From Azolla caroliniana (lineage: Eukaryota; Polypodiophyta): a stretch of 64,000 nucleotides of DNA. Every line of letters starts with the position of its first letter. Position 1 is the stretch's first letter. The stretch lies in contig JBHGNT010000004.1 of NCBI GenBank assembly GCA_043228905.1, positions 21,390,001 through 21,454,000 on the forward strand, read 5' to 3'. Of this stretch, positions 27,236-37,110 are shown piece after piece. A program made the position numbers and the translations under genes. The notes under the pieces are model-generated. The model did not search any database. It saw only the letters and a list, made by a program, of their open reading frames with translations, and had not been told where the DNA came from.

Positions 27236-27655
27236 TGTTACCGGCCGGCAAGGAGTCCAAAATACGGAGTGAAGGAATTAATTAGATATGGTTGTAAATG
27301 AGCAAAGTGTGGACGGACGGACTGGAAACGGTATGCCGTTCCAGATCCGGACGGATCCCGAATAGGTGCGAGAGGCACCGTTTTGTACTACGGGCCGGAA
27401 ACCTATTTAAAGGCCCGGACCCTATTGTAATGACAGCGGATAATTAGTAGAGCTTATGTTGTTTATACTTCTGTCTTGATTTCCGTTCTGTAATCACTGT
27501 TATATCTTACGCGTGTAATTAACCAAAGCAATCTAATAGTGTAACCTACGTAAGTCGGTGTAATCGTTGAATCTTAATCCTATGCCGTAATCACCCTTTG
27601 GTGAAGTGTCTCCGTGACACCTTGTGTTAGGCCTTGTCCGGCTAAGAGAATAACA
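27236..27655 (+). repeat. 5' LTR of element A
   Basis: 420 bp, TGTTACCGG...GAATAACA. A TATTTAAAG box about 170 bp in is a plausible promoter. The target duplication CAAAT precedes it. Confidence 0.95.
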
Positions 27656-27659
27656 CAGT

Positions 27660-27677
27660 TTTGGCGACCACGATTCC
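27660..27677 (+). promoter_or_regulatory. Primer-binding-site-like sequence of element A
   Basis: TTGGCGACCACGATTCC starts five bases after the LTR. It begins TGGCGACC, as expected for pairing with the 3' end of a tRNA, possibly an arginine tRNA. The tRNA match was not checked. Confidence 0.5.
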
Positions 27678-27706
27678 TGCTTTCCTGCAGCGAACGACGG
27701 TAATGG

Positions 27707-30700
27707 ATGACTAGACCAACGCACGACTTGGTTACAGACCGAGCTCGACGTCTCGCAGAACGGCAAAGACGGCGTGAGACTTTCCAGCAAGCAGCGCAGG
27801 AAATTCGCTCGGATCGTTCGTTCTCCAACGAGATCCGGAGAGTCGCGGAGGAATCTCTCCGGTTACGGCAAACTCGCGACCAGGACGACGGAAGCAGTCT
27901 GAGTAGTCTCCGGGAAACCGAACGACTCCTGGAGGCGCTGGCAAGCGGAGAAAACGAGGCAGAAGCCTTTTCAGCCTACGAATCGGATTCCGAAGGGGGA
28001 TACAGCGTGCACACGAACTACCGGAGCAGCAACGATACCCCCGGCGGCCCGGAAGACGACGGGTCGGATACCGTGCCGACTCCAGAACCGGAACCGCTCA
28101 ACCAGGGCAATCCGGAACCGCAAACGGAAGCCGTCAACCCACCAACACCGGAAGTGGAAGAAGCAAAGCCACCAACACCAATGAAAGAGCCGGCAAAGGT
28201 ACCGGAAGAAGAGCCGGAAAACGAACCGGAAGTGGAACCGGAGAAAGAACCGGAAAAATATCAACAAACGCCACTAAACCGCGGCTTAATACTGGACGAC
28301 GACATGCCGTTCCAATACTCAAAGTACCGCGATGATCCGGATGCGGAAGCGCATGTGGAGGACTTCGAGCAGACATGGGAAGCAAATCACACGTCCCAGC
28401 GAATGACACCGGAGGAAGAAGAACACTCGAAGATAGCGGAATTCGGAGTCACGTTGGAGGGACCAGCGACACGATGGCGGCGGTCGCAGGACCCGGCAAC
28501 CATCACAACATTTGCAGAATTAAAAGCAAAATTCTTGCATTTTTTCCACAAGGAGGTCGACCAGACGACAATGGTGGGCTTGTTTTATACGATCCGGCAG
28601 GAGGCAGGGGAAAGCATCCCCCAATTCGTCATCCGTTTCCAACAAATGCATAGCCAGCTTGCCCGTGCACCCCCGGAGGAGGAATTACGGACGATATTTT
28701 TAAACGCACTCCGGGAACCGTTACGCACGGTGTGTACGGTGATCGACTTTCGAGGATGCACCATCGATCAGGTCATTGACCGGGTCAGAGAAATGGAAAA
28801 GACAAGCTCATGGCTTACGCTGGGAACACTGCAACGGGCGTTACCCACCGAGGAAGATCTCCGGTTCCGGCAGGCAATTCAATGCACAATCTGCTTGAAT
28901 GCCGGACACTCGGCAGTAGAGTGCACCATGCGCACTCAGTGTGTGATTTGTCAATCCAAGAGTCATACAACGGACCGGTGCGAGTATAACCTGTTAAACC
29001 GACAAGCACCACCCGTCCGACGAATCGAGCCAAGAAGCAGCCAAGACGAAGAGGAAGATCGTTGGCAAAAAATGAACCGGTACCGACCGGCACAGGATGT
29101 CCGGTACGGAGACAGGCAAGAGAATGATGGCCTGTACGGGAATCAGCGTGATAACTACGACCGGTATGAGCGATCGGACCGTTATCGAGAGCCCAACAGG
29201 CGACACGAGCAATACGACAGAGACCATTCCCCTGGTTACCGAAGGCACCAGGAGGACTACGGCCGATTTTACGATCCACCACGACCGGACTACCGAAATA
29301 AACATAAGAATAATAAGAAACGTAATTTCAAGAAAGGTGGTCACCCTAGGGACCCGGAACATGGAACCCCAAGGAGCCAACCGGCACAGAACGCACCACT
29401 CGCTACGGGACCGACTCCGGCTACCAGCAATGCTGAATCCAGCAATACCCGTAAAGAGTACTGCTACTACTGCAGGCAGGAAGGCCACTACAGTAACCAG
29501 TGCCCGGTAAAGAGCTACGAGAAACGACCAGCAGTTAATATGGTGGTTCCGGAAGTGGCGGATTTACAGCAAGTAACCACACGGTCGAAAGGCATGGCCA
29601 AAGAATGGGAAACACAAGAGGCCATACGAAAACAGGCGACGGAATGGGTGAAGGAAGCCAATGAAAGAAACGTCGCGGACGCGGAACGGCAAAAGGCGAA
29701 GACCATAGGGAGTGCCGGCGGTAGCCACCCAGAAAACGAGACATGGCAAGCACTACAAGAATGTCAGATCACGTTACCACTAGGAAGACTCTTGCAGCTC
29801 GTGCCGCGATTCACAGAAGGACTAAAAACGGTCATGACAGACGGTATAGCTCCACCGGCACCAGTCCTTTTCTCGAATCCGGAGGAGGGACCGATGGTGG
29901 TGGACACTAGTAGTCCGGTGATCACAGCTATTGTCAAAGGGCACGAACTTCCCGGCACAGTAATCGATGGAGGTTCCGGAGTGAACGTAATAAGCCTTCG
30001 CACGTGTGATGCCTTGGGTATACATGAATGGGAGCCATGTCCGTTCTGGCTACGGATGGCGGATACGAGCTCTGTACGGCCGACGGGCTTAATACGGAAA
30101 TTGGAAGTCACCATAGGAGGCCACACATTTCACATCTCGGCTGTAGTGCTGCAGCTACAGGCGCAGGGCGCGTACCCACTGCTGCTGGGCAGACCATGGT
30201 TGAAAACAGCACACATCAAGCAAAATTGGCGAAAAAATATGATTACCTTCCGGCGCGGAAAAGCCAAGGTCCGGGTACCGACACAACCACGGACGAGCAA
30301 CGGTAAGGAATGGACACCGCTGTATGCGGAATGTGTGAACATGCTTGAAGGATTGGCGGACGACGAAGAAGCCCAGTACTTGGAGGAACATCCGAAGATC
30401 GTACCACTCTTCGAGATTGACGTAGCTGAAGCCGTAGCCGCATACTTGCCGCAGCGGGACGACACCGAAGCCGAACCAGACAAAGATGCGATTCGGGAAT
30501 TACGGCAAGCACAGGAAGCGTTGGAACGGGAAATGGCCGTTTCCCAATGGGTAAAAGCATCCCAGCTCGACGAAGTGAACCTAGGAAGCAAAGACGAATC
30601 AAAGCCGGTACACATCGCCAAAGAAATGAAGTCGGAAGATAAAGCGGCGATGATCAAACTTCTCATGGAGTTTCGCGACGTATTCGCCTGGTCATACGAA

Positions 30701-33547
30701 GACATGCGAGGGCTGGACCCTCAATTATATCAGCATCAGATCCACTTAGGCAAGGACGCAAAACCAGTGGCGCAACGAAGATATCGAATGAACCCCAACT
30801 ACGCCGCCAAAGTAAAAGAGGAAATCGACAAACTCCTAAGAGTGGGCTTCATCCGGCCGGTAAAGAAAGCGACGTGGCTGAGCCCCATCGTCGTCGTCCC
30901 CAAGAAGAACGGTAAAATCCGTGTGTGTGTTGATTACAGGAAACTAAATGCCGCCACAATTACGGATGCATTCCCTCTTCCGTTCACGGACGGAGTACTG
31001 GATGCCGTCGCCGGTCATGAAGTTTATAGCTTTTTAGACGGGTTCAGCGGGTACAATCAAATCCGGATGCACCCGGACGACCAGGAAAAGACAGCGTTCG
31101 TCACCGAATGGGGGGTGTTTGTGGCCGAAGTCATGATGTTCGGCCTAAAAACGGCACCAGCAACGTTCCAGCGAATCATCATGGAGATCTTCGGCGAATA
31201 CATTCCTGCCTTCATGCAAGTTTTCCTGGATGATTTTGCAGTTTATAGCCGGGGAAAAGACCATTTGCAGCACCTACGGTTATGCCTTGAAAAGTGTAGG
31301 TTATACCGGCTAAGCTTAAACCCAGCAAAATGCATCTTTGGGGTTTCAAGTGGAATATTGCTGGGACACATCGTAAGTAAGGAGGGCATTGCGGTCGACC
31401 CGGACAAAGTAAACGCCATACTAGGGGCACCGGCGCTGAAAACGGCCAAAGCACTAAGCCGATTCTTAGGACAAATCCGGTGGCACAGCCGGATGCTCCA
31501 TCACTTGGCGGACTTGGCGACACCATTACACACCGCGGTACATCGGACACCGTTCCAATGGACGGATACGGAGGATAAGGCATACAATGCCCTGAAGGTA
31601 CTTTTATCGCAAGCACCCGTCGTGCAGCCTCCGGATTGGAGCAAGGAATTTCACGTGTTCGTGGACGCGTCCGACATCGCTATTGGCAGCGCCTTAATGC
31701 AACTTACGGAGCCTAAATGGTACCGGCCGGTATATTACGCCAGCCGGAAACTATCCCAAGCGGAGAAGAACTATTCAACGACGGAACGGGAGGCCCTGGG
31801 CATGATCTACAGTGTAACAAAGTTTCGTCACTACCTATTGGGAAGGAAGTTCTCCTTCCATGTGGATCACTCGGCGCTCCTCTACTTAGTTTCCAAGGCG
31901 TCCCTGACCGGTAAGTTGGCCCGTTGGACCTTGCTGTTGCAGGAGTTCGAATTCGAGATTTTCCACCGGCCCGGTATCCAGCATGCCGTAGCAGACTATC
32001 TAAGCCGGTTAGAGTCCGGAGAACCAGGCGACGGAGTAGCGGATGAATTCCCGGACGCGGAGTTATTCCGTATCACCCCGGAAACGGCAGCGGACGACAC
32101 GGTGGCATCAGAAGATAAATGGCTGACAAACATGCACCAGTTCCTAAGCACGGGCCTGCCACCGGAAGAAATGAACCGGGACGAGAGGAAACGACTAGCG
32201 GTGCAGAGCCGCAATTTCTGTCTGTTACGGGACACTCTCTACCACAAAGGAGCAGATGGAATATGGCGACGGGCAGTCCGTAGTGACGAGAAAGAAGTAA
32301 TCTTACGGGAAGCACACTGTGGGGTTGCCGGAGGACACTATGCCGGGGAAGCGACGGCGAGGAAAGTATGGCAGAGCGGCTTATGGTGGCCCACGACGTT
32401 AAAAGACGCCGTCAAGTATGCTAAGGAATGTGACCTATGCCAACGAATGGGCCAGCCTACGGAGCAAGCACGGATGCCACACCAACCGGTACTTCCACTA
32501 GAGCCATTCCAGAAGTGGGGGTTGGATTTTGTCGGACCGTTCAAGCCACCGGCAATGAGAACGGGTAATCGTTATGTCATCGTGGCAACGGATTATTGCA
32601 CTAAATGGGTGGAAGCAAAGGCCCTGAGAGACAACACCGCGTCATCCACAGCAAAATTCCTGTACGAAAACATTTGGTGCCGATATGGATGTCCGATTGA
32701 ATTAATCAGCGACCAAGGAGGCCACTTCCTCGGCCAGGTAGTGGAAAGCTTAACAACGTTCTATGCCGTGGTCCATAAAAGAAGCACACCGTACTACCCA
32801 CAGGCGAACGGGTTAGCAGAGTCCACCAACAAAACGCTGCAGAACATTCTCCGCAAAATTGTCAATGAAAACCGGACGGACTGGGACACAAAGCTCCATA
32901 GTGCGCTATGGGCGTACCGAACGGCATACAAAACAAGTATCCGGACAACGCCGTTCCGGCTAGCATTCGGCTTAGAAGCGGTCATGCCGGTCGAGTTTCA
33001 GGTACCAAGCTTACGGATCCAACTACGGGAACGGCTGAATGAAAAGAAGTCGGAGGAAATGCGGCTAGCAGCACTATGCGAACTGGAGGAGCAACGGCTG
33101 GCCAGCATCCTACACATGGAACTGGAGCAACGACGACGGAAAGCGTTCGTTGACCGTCACCGGAAAGGTAATGAGAAAATGTTCGAAATCGGAAAGCCGG
33201 TGCTAGTATTCCAAACGAGGATGGGCAAGATGCCGGGTAAACTCCGGTTCAGATGGACAGGCCCGTATTGGCTGACACGGGAATACAACGGGTCCTATCA
33301 GATAGGGACACTTGCCGGGGAAGTAGTAGGCAAGTGGGTGAATGGATTTCGACTAAAGCCCTATAAAGGACCGATGCCAAAGAACCCGTTTATGCAGCTC
33401 ACCGGTAGTATACCAGGAACCTGTCCGGGATCGGTACGGATCGATCCGGAAGAAAAAGACGACGGGGAACCCGTAGTAGAGACGAAGGAAGACACGGCAA
33501 CCCGTAAGGAAAACGGTCAGGGTCCGAAGGGACCTACGGATGTGTAA
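27707..33547 (+). CDS. Element A gag-protease-RT-RNase H-integrase polyprotein, intact
   Basis: A single 1,946-codon frame from ATG 27707 to TAA. Gag has three CCHC knuckles: CTICLNAGHSAVEC (from residue 393), CVICQSKSHTTDRC (412) and CYYCRQEGHYSNQC (586). An acidic Glu/Pro-rich stretch lies near residues 130-185. The aspartic protease has VIDGGSGVNV with Asp 754. The RT has FLDDF in place of the common YxDD (first Asp 1175). RNase H starts FVDASD (Asp 1320) and ends near VADYLSRL. Integrase has an HHCC motif beginning near His 1537 and a D-61-D-35-E triad at Asp1607, Asp1669 and Glu1705. A GPF/Y-like C-terminal region follows; there is no chromodomain. No stop or frameshift between domains, so Gag and Pol must be separated by proteolysis or by an unseen mechanism. 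Confidence 0.95.
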   Translation: MTRPTHDLVTDRARRLAERQRRRETFQQAAQEIRSDRSFSNEIRRVAEESLRLRQTRDQDDGSSLSSLRETERLLEALASGENEAEAFSAYESDSEGGYSVHTNYRSSNDTPGGPEDDGSDTVPTPEPEPLNQGNPEPQTEAVNPPTPEVEEAKPPTPMKEPAKVPEEEPENEPEVEPEKEPEKYQQTPLNRGLILDDDMPFQYSKYRDDPDAEAHVEDFEQTWEANHTSQRMTPEEEEHSKIAEFGVTLEGPATRWRRSQDPATITTFAELKAKFLHFFHKEVDQTTMVGLFYTIRQEAGESIPQFVIRFQQMHSQLARAPPEEELRTIFLNALREPLRTVCTVIDFRGCTIDQVIDRVREMEKTSSWLTLGTLQRALPTEEDLRFRQAIQCTICLNAGHSAVECTMRTQCVICQSKSHTTDRCEYNLLNRQAPPVRRIEPRSSQDEEEDRWQKMNRYRPAQDVRYGDRQENDGLYGNQRDNYDRYERSDRYREPNRRHEQYDRDHSPGYRRHQEDYGRFYDPPRPDYRNKHKNNKKRNFKKGGHPRDPEHGTPRSQPAQNAPLATGPTPATSNAESSNTRKEYCYYCRQEGHYSNQCPVKSYEKRPAVNMVVPEVADLQQVTTRSKGMAKEWETQEAIRKQATEWVKEANERNVADAERQKAKTIGSAGGSHPENETWQALQECQITLPLGRLLQLVPRFTEGLKTVMTDGIAPPAPVLFSNPEEGPMVVDTSSPVITAIVKGHELPGTVIDGGSGVNVISLRTCDALGIHEWEPCPFWLRMADTSSVRPTGLIRKLEVTIGGHTFHISAVVLQLQAQGAYPLLLGRPWLKTAHIKQNWRKNMITFRRGKAKVRVPTQPRTSNGKEWTPLYAECVNMLEGLADDEEAQYLEEHPKIVPLFEIDVAEAVAAYLPQRDDTEAEPDKDAIRELRQAQEALEREMAVSQWVKASQLDEVNLGSKDESKPVHIAKEMKSEDKAAMIKLLMEFRDVFAWSYEDMRGLDPQLYQHQIHLGKDAKPVAQRRYRMNPNYAAKVKEEIDKLLRVGFIRPVKKATWLSPIVVVPKKNGKIRVCVDYRKLNAATITDAFPLPFTDGVLDAVAGHEVYSFLDGFSGYNQIRMHPDDQEKTAFVTEWGVFVAEVMMFGLKTAPATFQRIIMEIFGEYIPAFMQVFLDDFAVYSRGKDHLQHLRLCLEKCRLYRLSLNPAKCIFGVSSGILLGHIVSKEGIAVDPDKVNAILGAPALKTAKALSRFLGQIRWHSRMLHHLADLATPLHTAVHRTPFQWTDTEDKAYNALKVLLSQAPVVQPPDWSKEFHVFVDASDIAIGSALMQLTEPKWYRPVYYASRKLSQAEKNYSTTEREALGMIYSVTKFRHYLLGRKFSFHVDHSALLYLVSKASLTGKLARWTLLLQEFEFEIFHRPGIQHAVADYLSRLESGEPGDGVADEFPDAELFRITPETAADDTVASEDKWLTNMHQFLSTGLPPEEMNRDERKRLAVQSRNFCLLRDTLYHKGADGIWRRAVRSDEKEVILREAHCGVAGGHYAGEATARKVWQSGLWWPTTLKDAVKYAKECDLCQRMGQPTEQARMPHQPVLPLEPFQKWGLDFVGPFKPPAMRTGNRYVIVATDYCTKWVEAKALRDNTASSTAKFLYENIWCRYGCPIELISDQGGHFLGQVVESLTTFYAVVHKRSTPYYPQANGLAESTNKTLQNILRKIVNENRTDWDTKLHSALWAYRTAYKTSIRTTPFRLAFGLEAVMPVEFQVPSLRIQLRERLNEKKSEEMRLAALCELEEQRLASILHMELEQRRRKAFVDRHRKGNEKMFEIGKPVLVFQTRMGKMPGKLRFRWTGPYWLTREYNGSYQIGTLAGEVVGKWVNGFRLKPYKGPMPKNPFMQLTGSIPGTCPGSVRIDPEEKDDGEPVVETKEDTATRKENGQGPKGPTDV

Positions 33548-33559
33548 GGTCACACACCG

Positions 33560-33564
33560 TCATT

Positions 33565-33615
<51 letters not shown>

Positions 33616-33622
33616 TAAAAAT
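33560..33622. repeat. 39-nt A run bracketed by an 11-bp direct repeat
   Basis: TCATTAAAAAT occurs at 33560-33570 and again at 33612-33622, with TT plus 39 A residues between. It lies between the two ORFs of element A and disturbs neither. Confidence 0.9.
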
Positions 33623-33722
33623 CGAGGTATGAACGGGTGTGAAAGCGAGGCGCGAAAAGGTACGTAGTGGGCATTTAAGAGACGCCACGCTACTTAATAC
33701 TAAATTGGTACACGACGTGTGC

Positions 33723-36638
33723 ATGCTCGAAAAAGGCGCCAAAACGCACAAAGAAAAAGCAGAACGCATGGAGACCTTTTCATTTCGCGAGCCAAGAAGC
33801 ACAGAAGCACCAAGACAGTGGAAGCTGAGCAAACGCGAACCTGCACGCAGAGAACCCCCGCGCTCAGAACGCTCTCTCTCTCGCTCTCACTCTCATCACC
33901 ACTCTACCTCGCCATCTTCCCTCGACCTTGAAGCAGACATGGAACCACAAACGCTGTCGGAAGCGGCCAGGAAATGGTTCAGGCAAAACGGACTGGAGGG
34001 GTTCTTGGCCATCATGGAGGCACCGCCGCACAGAGAAGCCGACCGGGTCATCAAGGAGCTCGCCACAGAGGTCATCACCGAGGAAGCGATCCGCGCGCTA
34101 ACAGGCCTTCCGGAGGGAGGAATCTTTCAGATCGATAACCCAACCTCGGAGCAACTCACCCGATATTTCGGTGAGTACTCTGTTGCCGGCAAAGGCTATC
34201 GGACGCAGGGCGGCGAAGATCCGCTATTCAGGGAGATAGCTCGAGTGCTCCATGAGTACGGTCACGTGTACCCCCGACCCCCTGTCATGCCAAAAAATCG
34301 GGCAGGGATGATCATAGCCACCTATGAAGGGGTCAAGGTGGACTGGCCGGTGTTGATTGCAGACGGGTTGTGCATGGCAATCGACATGGTACGAGGGAAG
34401 GACGGCAAGGAGGGCCGGAAGCTGTGGCACGCCGTAGCTCAATGGATAACACTGCTCGTGCCGCCGGTCGAGACCGTCCAGCCAAAGAAGCGGCCAAGAA
34501 TATCGGAAGGAAGCACCTCGAAGCCGGCGTCCAAACGACAGCAGCTGCTGGCGTCGAAGGCGACGAAAGGGAAGAAACGGGCCCCAGAACCGGAGGAGGT
34601 GTCACCGGTCCGACCCGTCAAGATAACCTTACGGAGACCGGGACAGAAGGAACCGGAACCCTTGACGGCACAAAAACATGCCGTGACACAGGAAGAGGAA
34701 ACGGAGGAGCCAGAAGAGCACCTCCAACGACGGTCAAGAAGTAGGACCGCCGAGACAGGAGGGGAGCGGTCGTACCCGCGAGAGGCAGAAACGCCCCCAA
34801 CTCAACCTGAGCAAACCACAAGGGAAGAACCGGAACCGGTGCGTAGGGAACCGGTCTTGTCGACTTCTATAGAAGAAGTCAGTCCAACGGCTCCGGAGAC
34901 GGCGAGAACCAGAACTCAACAGCCGGCGAGCCCAGCCAGAGCACACGGCGGCCAAGGAGTAGAACCAGAACGGCACATGCAGGCACTCAGGCCAGACAAT
35001 TCCACAGGGAATGAGCCGACCCGACCAGTACAGCAACAAGGCACCAGTAGCATGTGGCTACGGTGGGTAGGCGAGCAAATCGCCGAAGTGGTCGAGTATA
35101 TAGAGGCGGAAGAGAGAGCGCACCAGGAACGGTTGCTCGTCACAACCGTAGATCTAGAGACGGCCCGGTCCAAAATCCGGAGCCTTGAACAAGACTTGGA
35201 CAGGGTCACAAGGAAAATGGCGCAAGTGGCTTTGACAACACAAGTCCAAGCACCGGTGACTCCGGGCAATGTACAGAATAAAGCGACAGATCAACCTGTA
35301 CATAGCAATCAGACCCCGGCAACGGAAACCGTTCCGGAGAGAAATGCGGCACAAGCCCAAGAGCTTGCGGATTTAAAGGATGAGCTTGCTGCCCAAGAAG
35401 CGCTGAGGAGCCGCGAAAGAGAATTGAAGACGGCAGCGGAGGCAGAACTCAAAAAGACTGCTGAGAATCTACGCCGGGCCGAGGAGAGCTTACGGAAAGG
35501 CCACCAAGCGTACGACCGGCTCAAGGAGGAAAAGGAGAAAATGCTGCAAGAGAAGGACAAGCTCCGGAGGAACGCCGAAACAGAAGTAGAGCGCCTGAAA
35601 GAGGAACTCCGGCAGGAAAAGGACCGGGAGGACCGGAACCATCGCCAGATTAACGGCAAGCTCAAACAAAAAACGGAGGAATTTGAGCAATTGCACCGGG
35701 AGTATAAACGGTTGCAAACGGAGCACAAGGAACGGACGGATGAGCTCCGACAAGCAGTTGATCGGACCGCAACCGCATTCGCCAAGGAACAAGCGGAAAA
35801 CAGAAGACGGTTGGAAGAGGCGGAGAAGGTTCGGACAGAGCTCCTCAGGCAACAGCAGGCGGAAAAAGAAAGAGCGGCAGAGGTACTGCAGAGGCTGCAA
35901 ACGACATATCAAGGGCAGCTGACGCGCTACAGAGAGCAGGCGGAGGATACGGCAAACCTCATCAAGCAGTTGAAGGAGGAGCGACAAGTGGTGGAAAGCA
36001 GAGCTCAAATGGGAGCAAGTCGCATCCAAGATATAATGCGGGCCTGGTTGAACCAGACCAAGAGCTTGATTGACAACGGGTCCGTCAAATGGTGGACCAA
36101 GTGGGCCACGAACGCGGCGGAACTCCAATTGCTCCGGGCTGACGTAGAGAACCGGCGGAAGGAGGGAGATGATTGCTATATGCTGACTTCCGAAGACTTC
36201 ACCGGCATAAGAGATGAGCTTGCCGAAGACTTTCAAGCCTTGGCAGAAGACCAATTAGAGCAAGTCCGGCAACTTGTAGCTCAGCTGGACGACGACAGGC
36301 TGGAGGCGCAGATCCAGTTTGAAAGCTACGAAAGGTCCCGGATCCGGGGAGAGAAAGAACGAGAACCAGTTACGGTCAACCTCAGTGATGAGGAACCGTT
36401 ACTGGAAGGAGACCGGACCGGAAGCAGTCAAACGGAGATGCCGGAGCCAGAGAGACAAACGGAGCAGCCGGAGTCAGCGAAACAAACGGAGCAGCAGCAG
36501 CAAGCAGAGCAGCCGGAGCAGCCTCAGTCCCAACCGCAACCACAGCAGCAGCAGCAAGCACAGCCGCAACAACCACAACCGGAAGAACAAGTGGAAATTC
36601 TTGAACAAACTATTTTGGACAATTTGGGTGAACAATGA
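33723..36638 (+). CDS. Element A extra ORF2, coiled-coil protein of about 971 residues
   Basis: The frame is open from 33639, but its first ATG is at 33723 and a second at 33768. The product is not a known Ty3 enzyme. Four parts are visible. First is a basic Ser/Arg-rich start. Second is a globular region (about 33,940-34,470) with EAARKWFRQNGLEGFLAIME and DPLFREIARVLHEYGHVY, reminiscent of the plant-transposon proteins found downstream of pol in some Ty3 elements. Third is a basic NLS-like KKRPR segment and a low-complexity Glu/Pro/Thr linker, then heptad-rich coiled coil (about 35,340-36,330). Fourth is a Gln/Pro/Glu-rich tail. Element D carries a decayed homologue with the same layout. Function unknown; a structural or targeting role is only a guess. 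It has no frame overlap with pol and is separated from it by 175 bp. Confidence 0.85.
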   Translation: MLEKGAKTHKEKAERMETFSFREPRSTEAPRQWKLSKREPARREPPRSERSLSRSHSHHHSTSPSSLDLEADMEPQTLSEAARKWFRQNGLEGFLAIMEAPPHREADRVIKELATEVITEEAIRALTGLPEGGIFQIDNPTSEQLTRYFGEYSVAGKGYRTQGGEDPLFREIARVLHEYGHVYPRPPVMPKNRAGMIIATYEGVKVDWPVLIADGLCMAIDMVRGKDGKEGRKLWHAVAQWITLLVPPVETVQPKKRPRISEGSTSKPASKRQQLLASKATKGKKRAPEPEEVSPVRPVKITLRRPGQKEPEPLTAQKHAVTQEEETEEPEEHLQRRSRSRTAETGGERSYPREAETPPTQPEQTTREEPEPVRREPVLSTSIEEVSPTAPETARTRTQQPASPARAHGGQGVEPERHMQALRPDNSTGNEPTRPVQQQGTSSMWLRWVGEQIAEVVEYIEAEERAHQERLLVTTVDLETARSKIRSLEQDLDRVTRKMAQVALTTQVQAPVTPGNVQNKATDQPVHSNQTPATETVPERNAAQAQELADLKDELAAQEALRSRERELKTAAEAELKKTAENLRRAEESLRKGHQAYDRLKEEKEKMLQEKDKLRRNAETEVERLKEELRQEKDREDRNHRQINGKLKQKTEEFEQLHREYKRLQTEHKERTDELRQAVDRTATAFAKEQAENRRRLEEAEKVRTELLRQQQAEKERAAEVLQRLQTTYQGQLTRYREQAEDTANLIKQLKEERQVVESRAQMGASRIQDIMRAWLNQTKSLIDNGSVKWWTKWATNAAELQLLRADVENRRKEGDDCYMLTSEDFTGIRDELAEDFQALAEDQLEQVRQLVAQLDDDRLEAQIQFESYERSRIRGEKEREPVTVNLSDEEPLLEGDRTGSSQTEMPEPERQTEQPESAKQTEQQQQAEQPEQPQSQPQPQQQQQAQPQQPQPEEQVEILEQTILDNLGEQ

Positions 36639-36690
36639 AGGGGCCAAGAAGGGTTCGACGTACAAGGTACTGTCCCACGGGCGTGCCATG
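36639..36690 (+). promoter_or_regulatory. Second-strand priming region of element A, no normal polypurine tract
   Basis: A purine-rich GAAGGGGCCAAGAAGGG lies about 35 bp from the 3' LTR. The bases touching the LTR (CTGTCCCACGGGCGTGCCATG) are not purine-rich. Element D has the same arrangement. Confidence 0.55.
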
Positions 36691-37110
36691 TGTTACCGGC
36701 CGGCAAGGAGTCCAAAATACGGAGTGAAGGAATTAATTAGATATGGTTGTAAATGAGCAAAGTGTGGACGGACGGACTGGAAACGGTATGCCGTTCCAGA
36801 TCCGGACGGATCCCGAATAGGTGCGAGAGGCACCGTTTTGTACTACGGGCCGGAAACCTATTTAAAGGCCCGGACCCTATTGTAATGACAGCGGATAATT
36901 AGTAGAGCTTATGTTGTTTATACTTCTGTCTTGATTTCCGTTCTGTAATCACTGTTATATCTTACGCGTGTAATTAACCAAAGCAATCTAATAGTGTAAC
37001 CTACGTAAGTCGGTGTAATCGTTGAATCTTAATCCTATGCCGTAATCACCCTTTGGTGAAGTGTCTCCGTGACACCTTGTGTTAGGCCTTGTCCGGCTAA
37101 GAGAATAACA
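36691..37110 (+). repeat. 3' LTR of element A
   Basis: 420 bp, same length as the 5' LTR and no difference seen by eye. Followed by the target duplication CAAAT. Confidence 0.95.

Larger units (their letters stand above)
27236..37110 (+). mobile_element. Complete Ty3/gypsy LTR retrotransposon A, inserted in element C
   Basis: 9,875 bp bounded by 420-bp LTRs that begin TGTTA and end TAACA. A 5-bp target duplication CAAAT lies at 27231-27235 and 37111-37115, and the interrupted C-family RNase H resumes in register after it. By eye the LTRs are identical over their length. Order: LTR, PBS-like site, gag-pro-pol frame, 39-nt A run, second sense ORF, LTR. Both ORFs are uninterrupted, so the element looks autonomous and recently inserted. 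Integrase follows RNase H and there is no chromodomain. Domain order, the arginine-type PBS look and the extra ORF suggest the non-chromovirus Tat-like side of plant Ty3 elements, but the lineage is inferred. Confidence 0.95.

Noticed and set aside
28134-28409. Minus-strand ORFs across elements A and B
   Set aside because: These are shadows of the GC-rich gag-pol and ORF2 frames. None shows domain motifs or independent codon structure.
36319-36756. 145-codon plus-strand ORF overlapping the end of ORF2 and the 3' LTR
   Set aside because: It is a Ser/Arg/Gln shift of the Gln-rich tail of ORF2 and runs into the LTR. Frame and composition mark it as a shadow.
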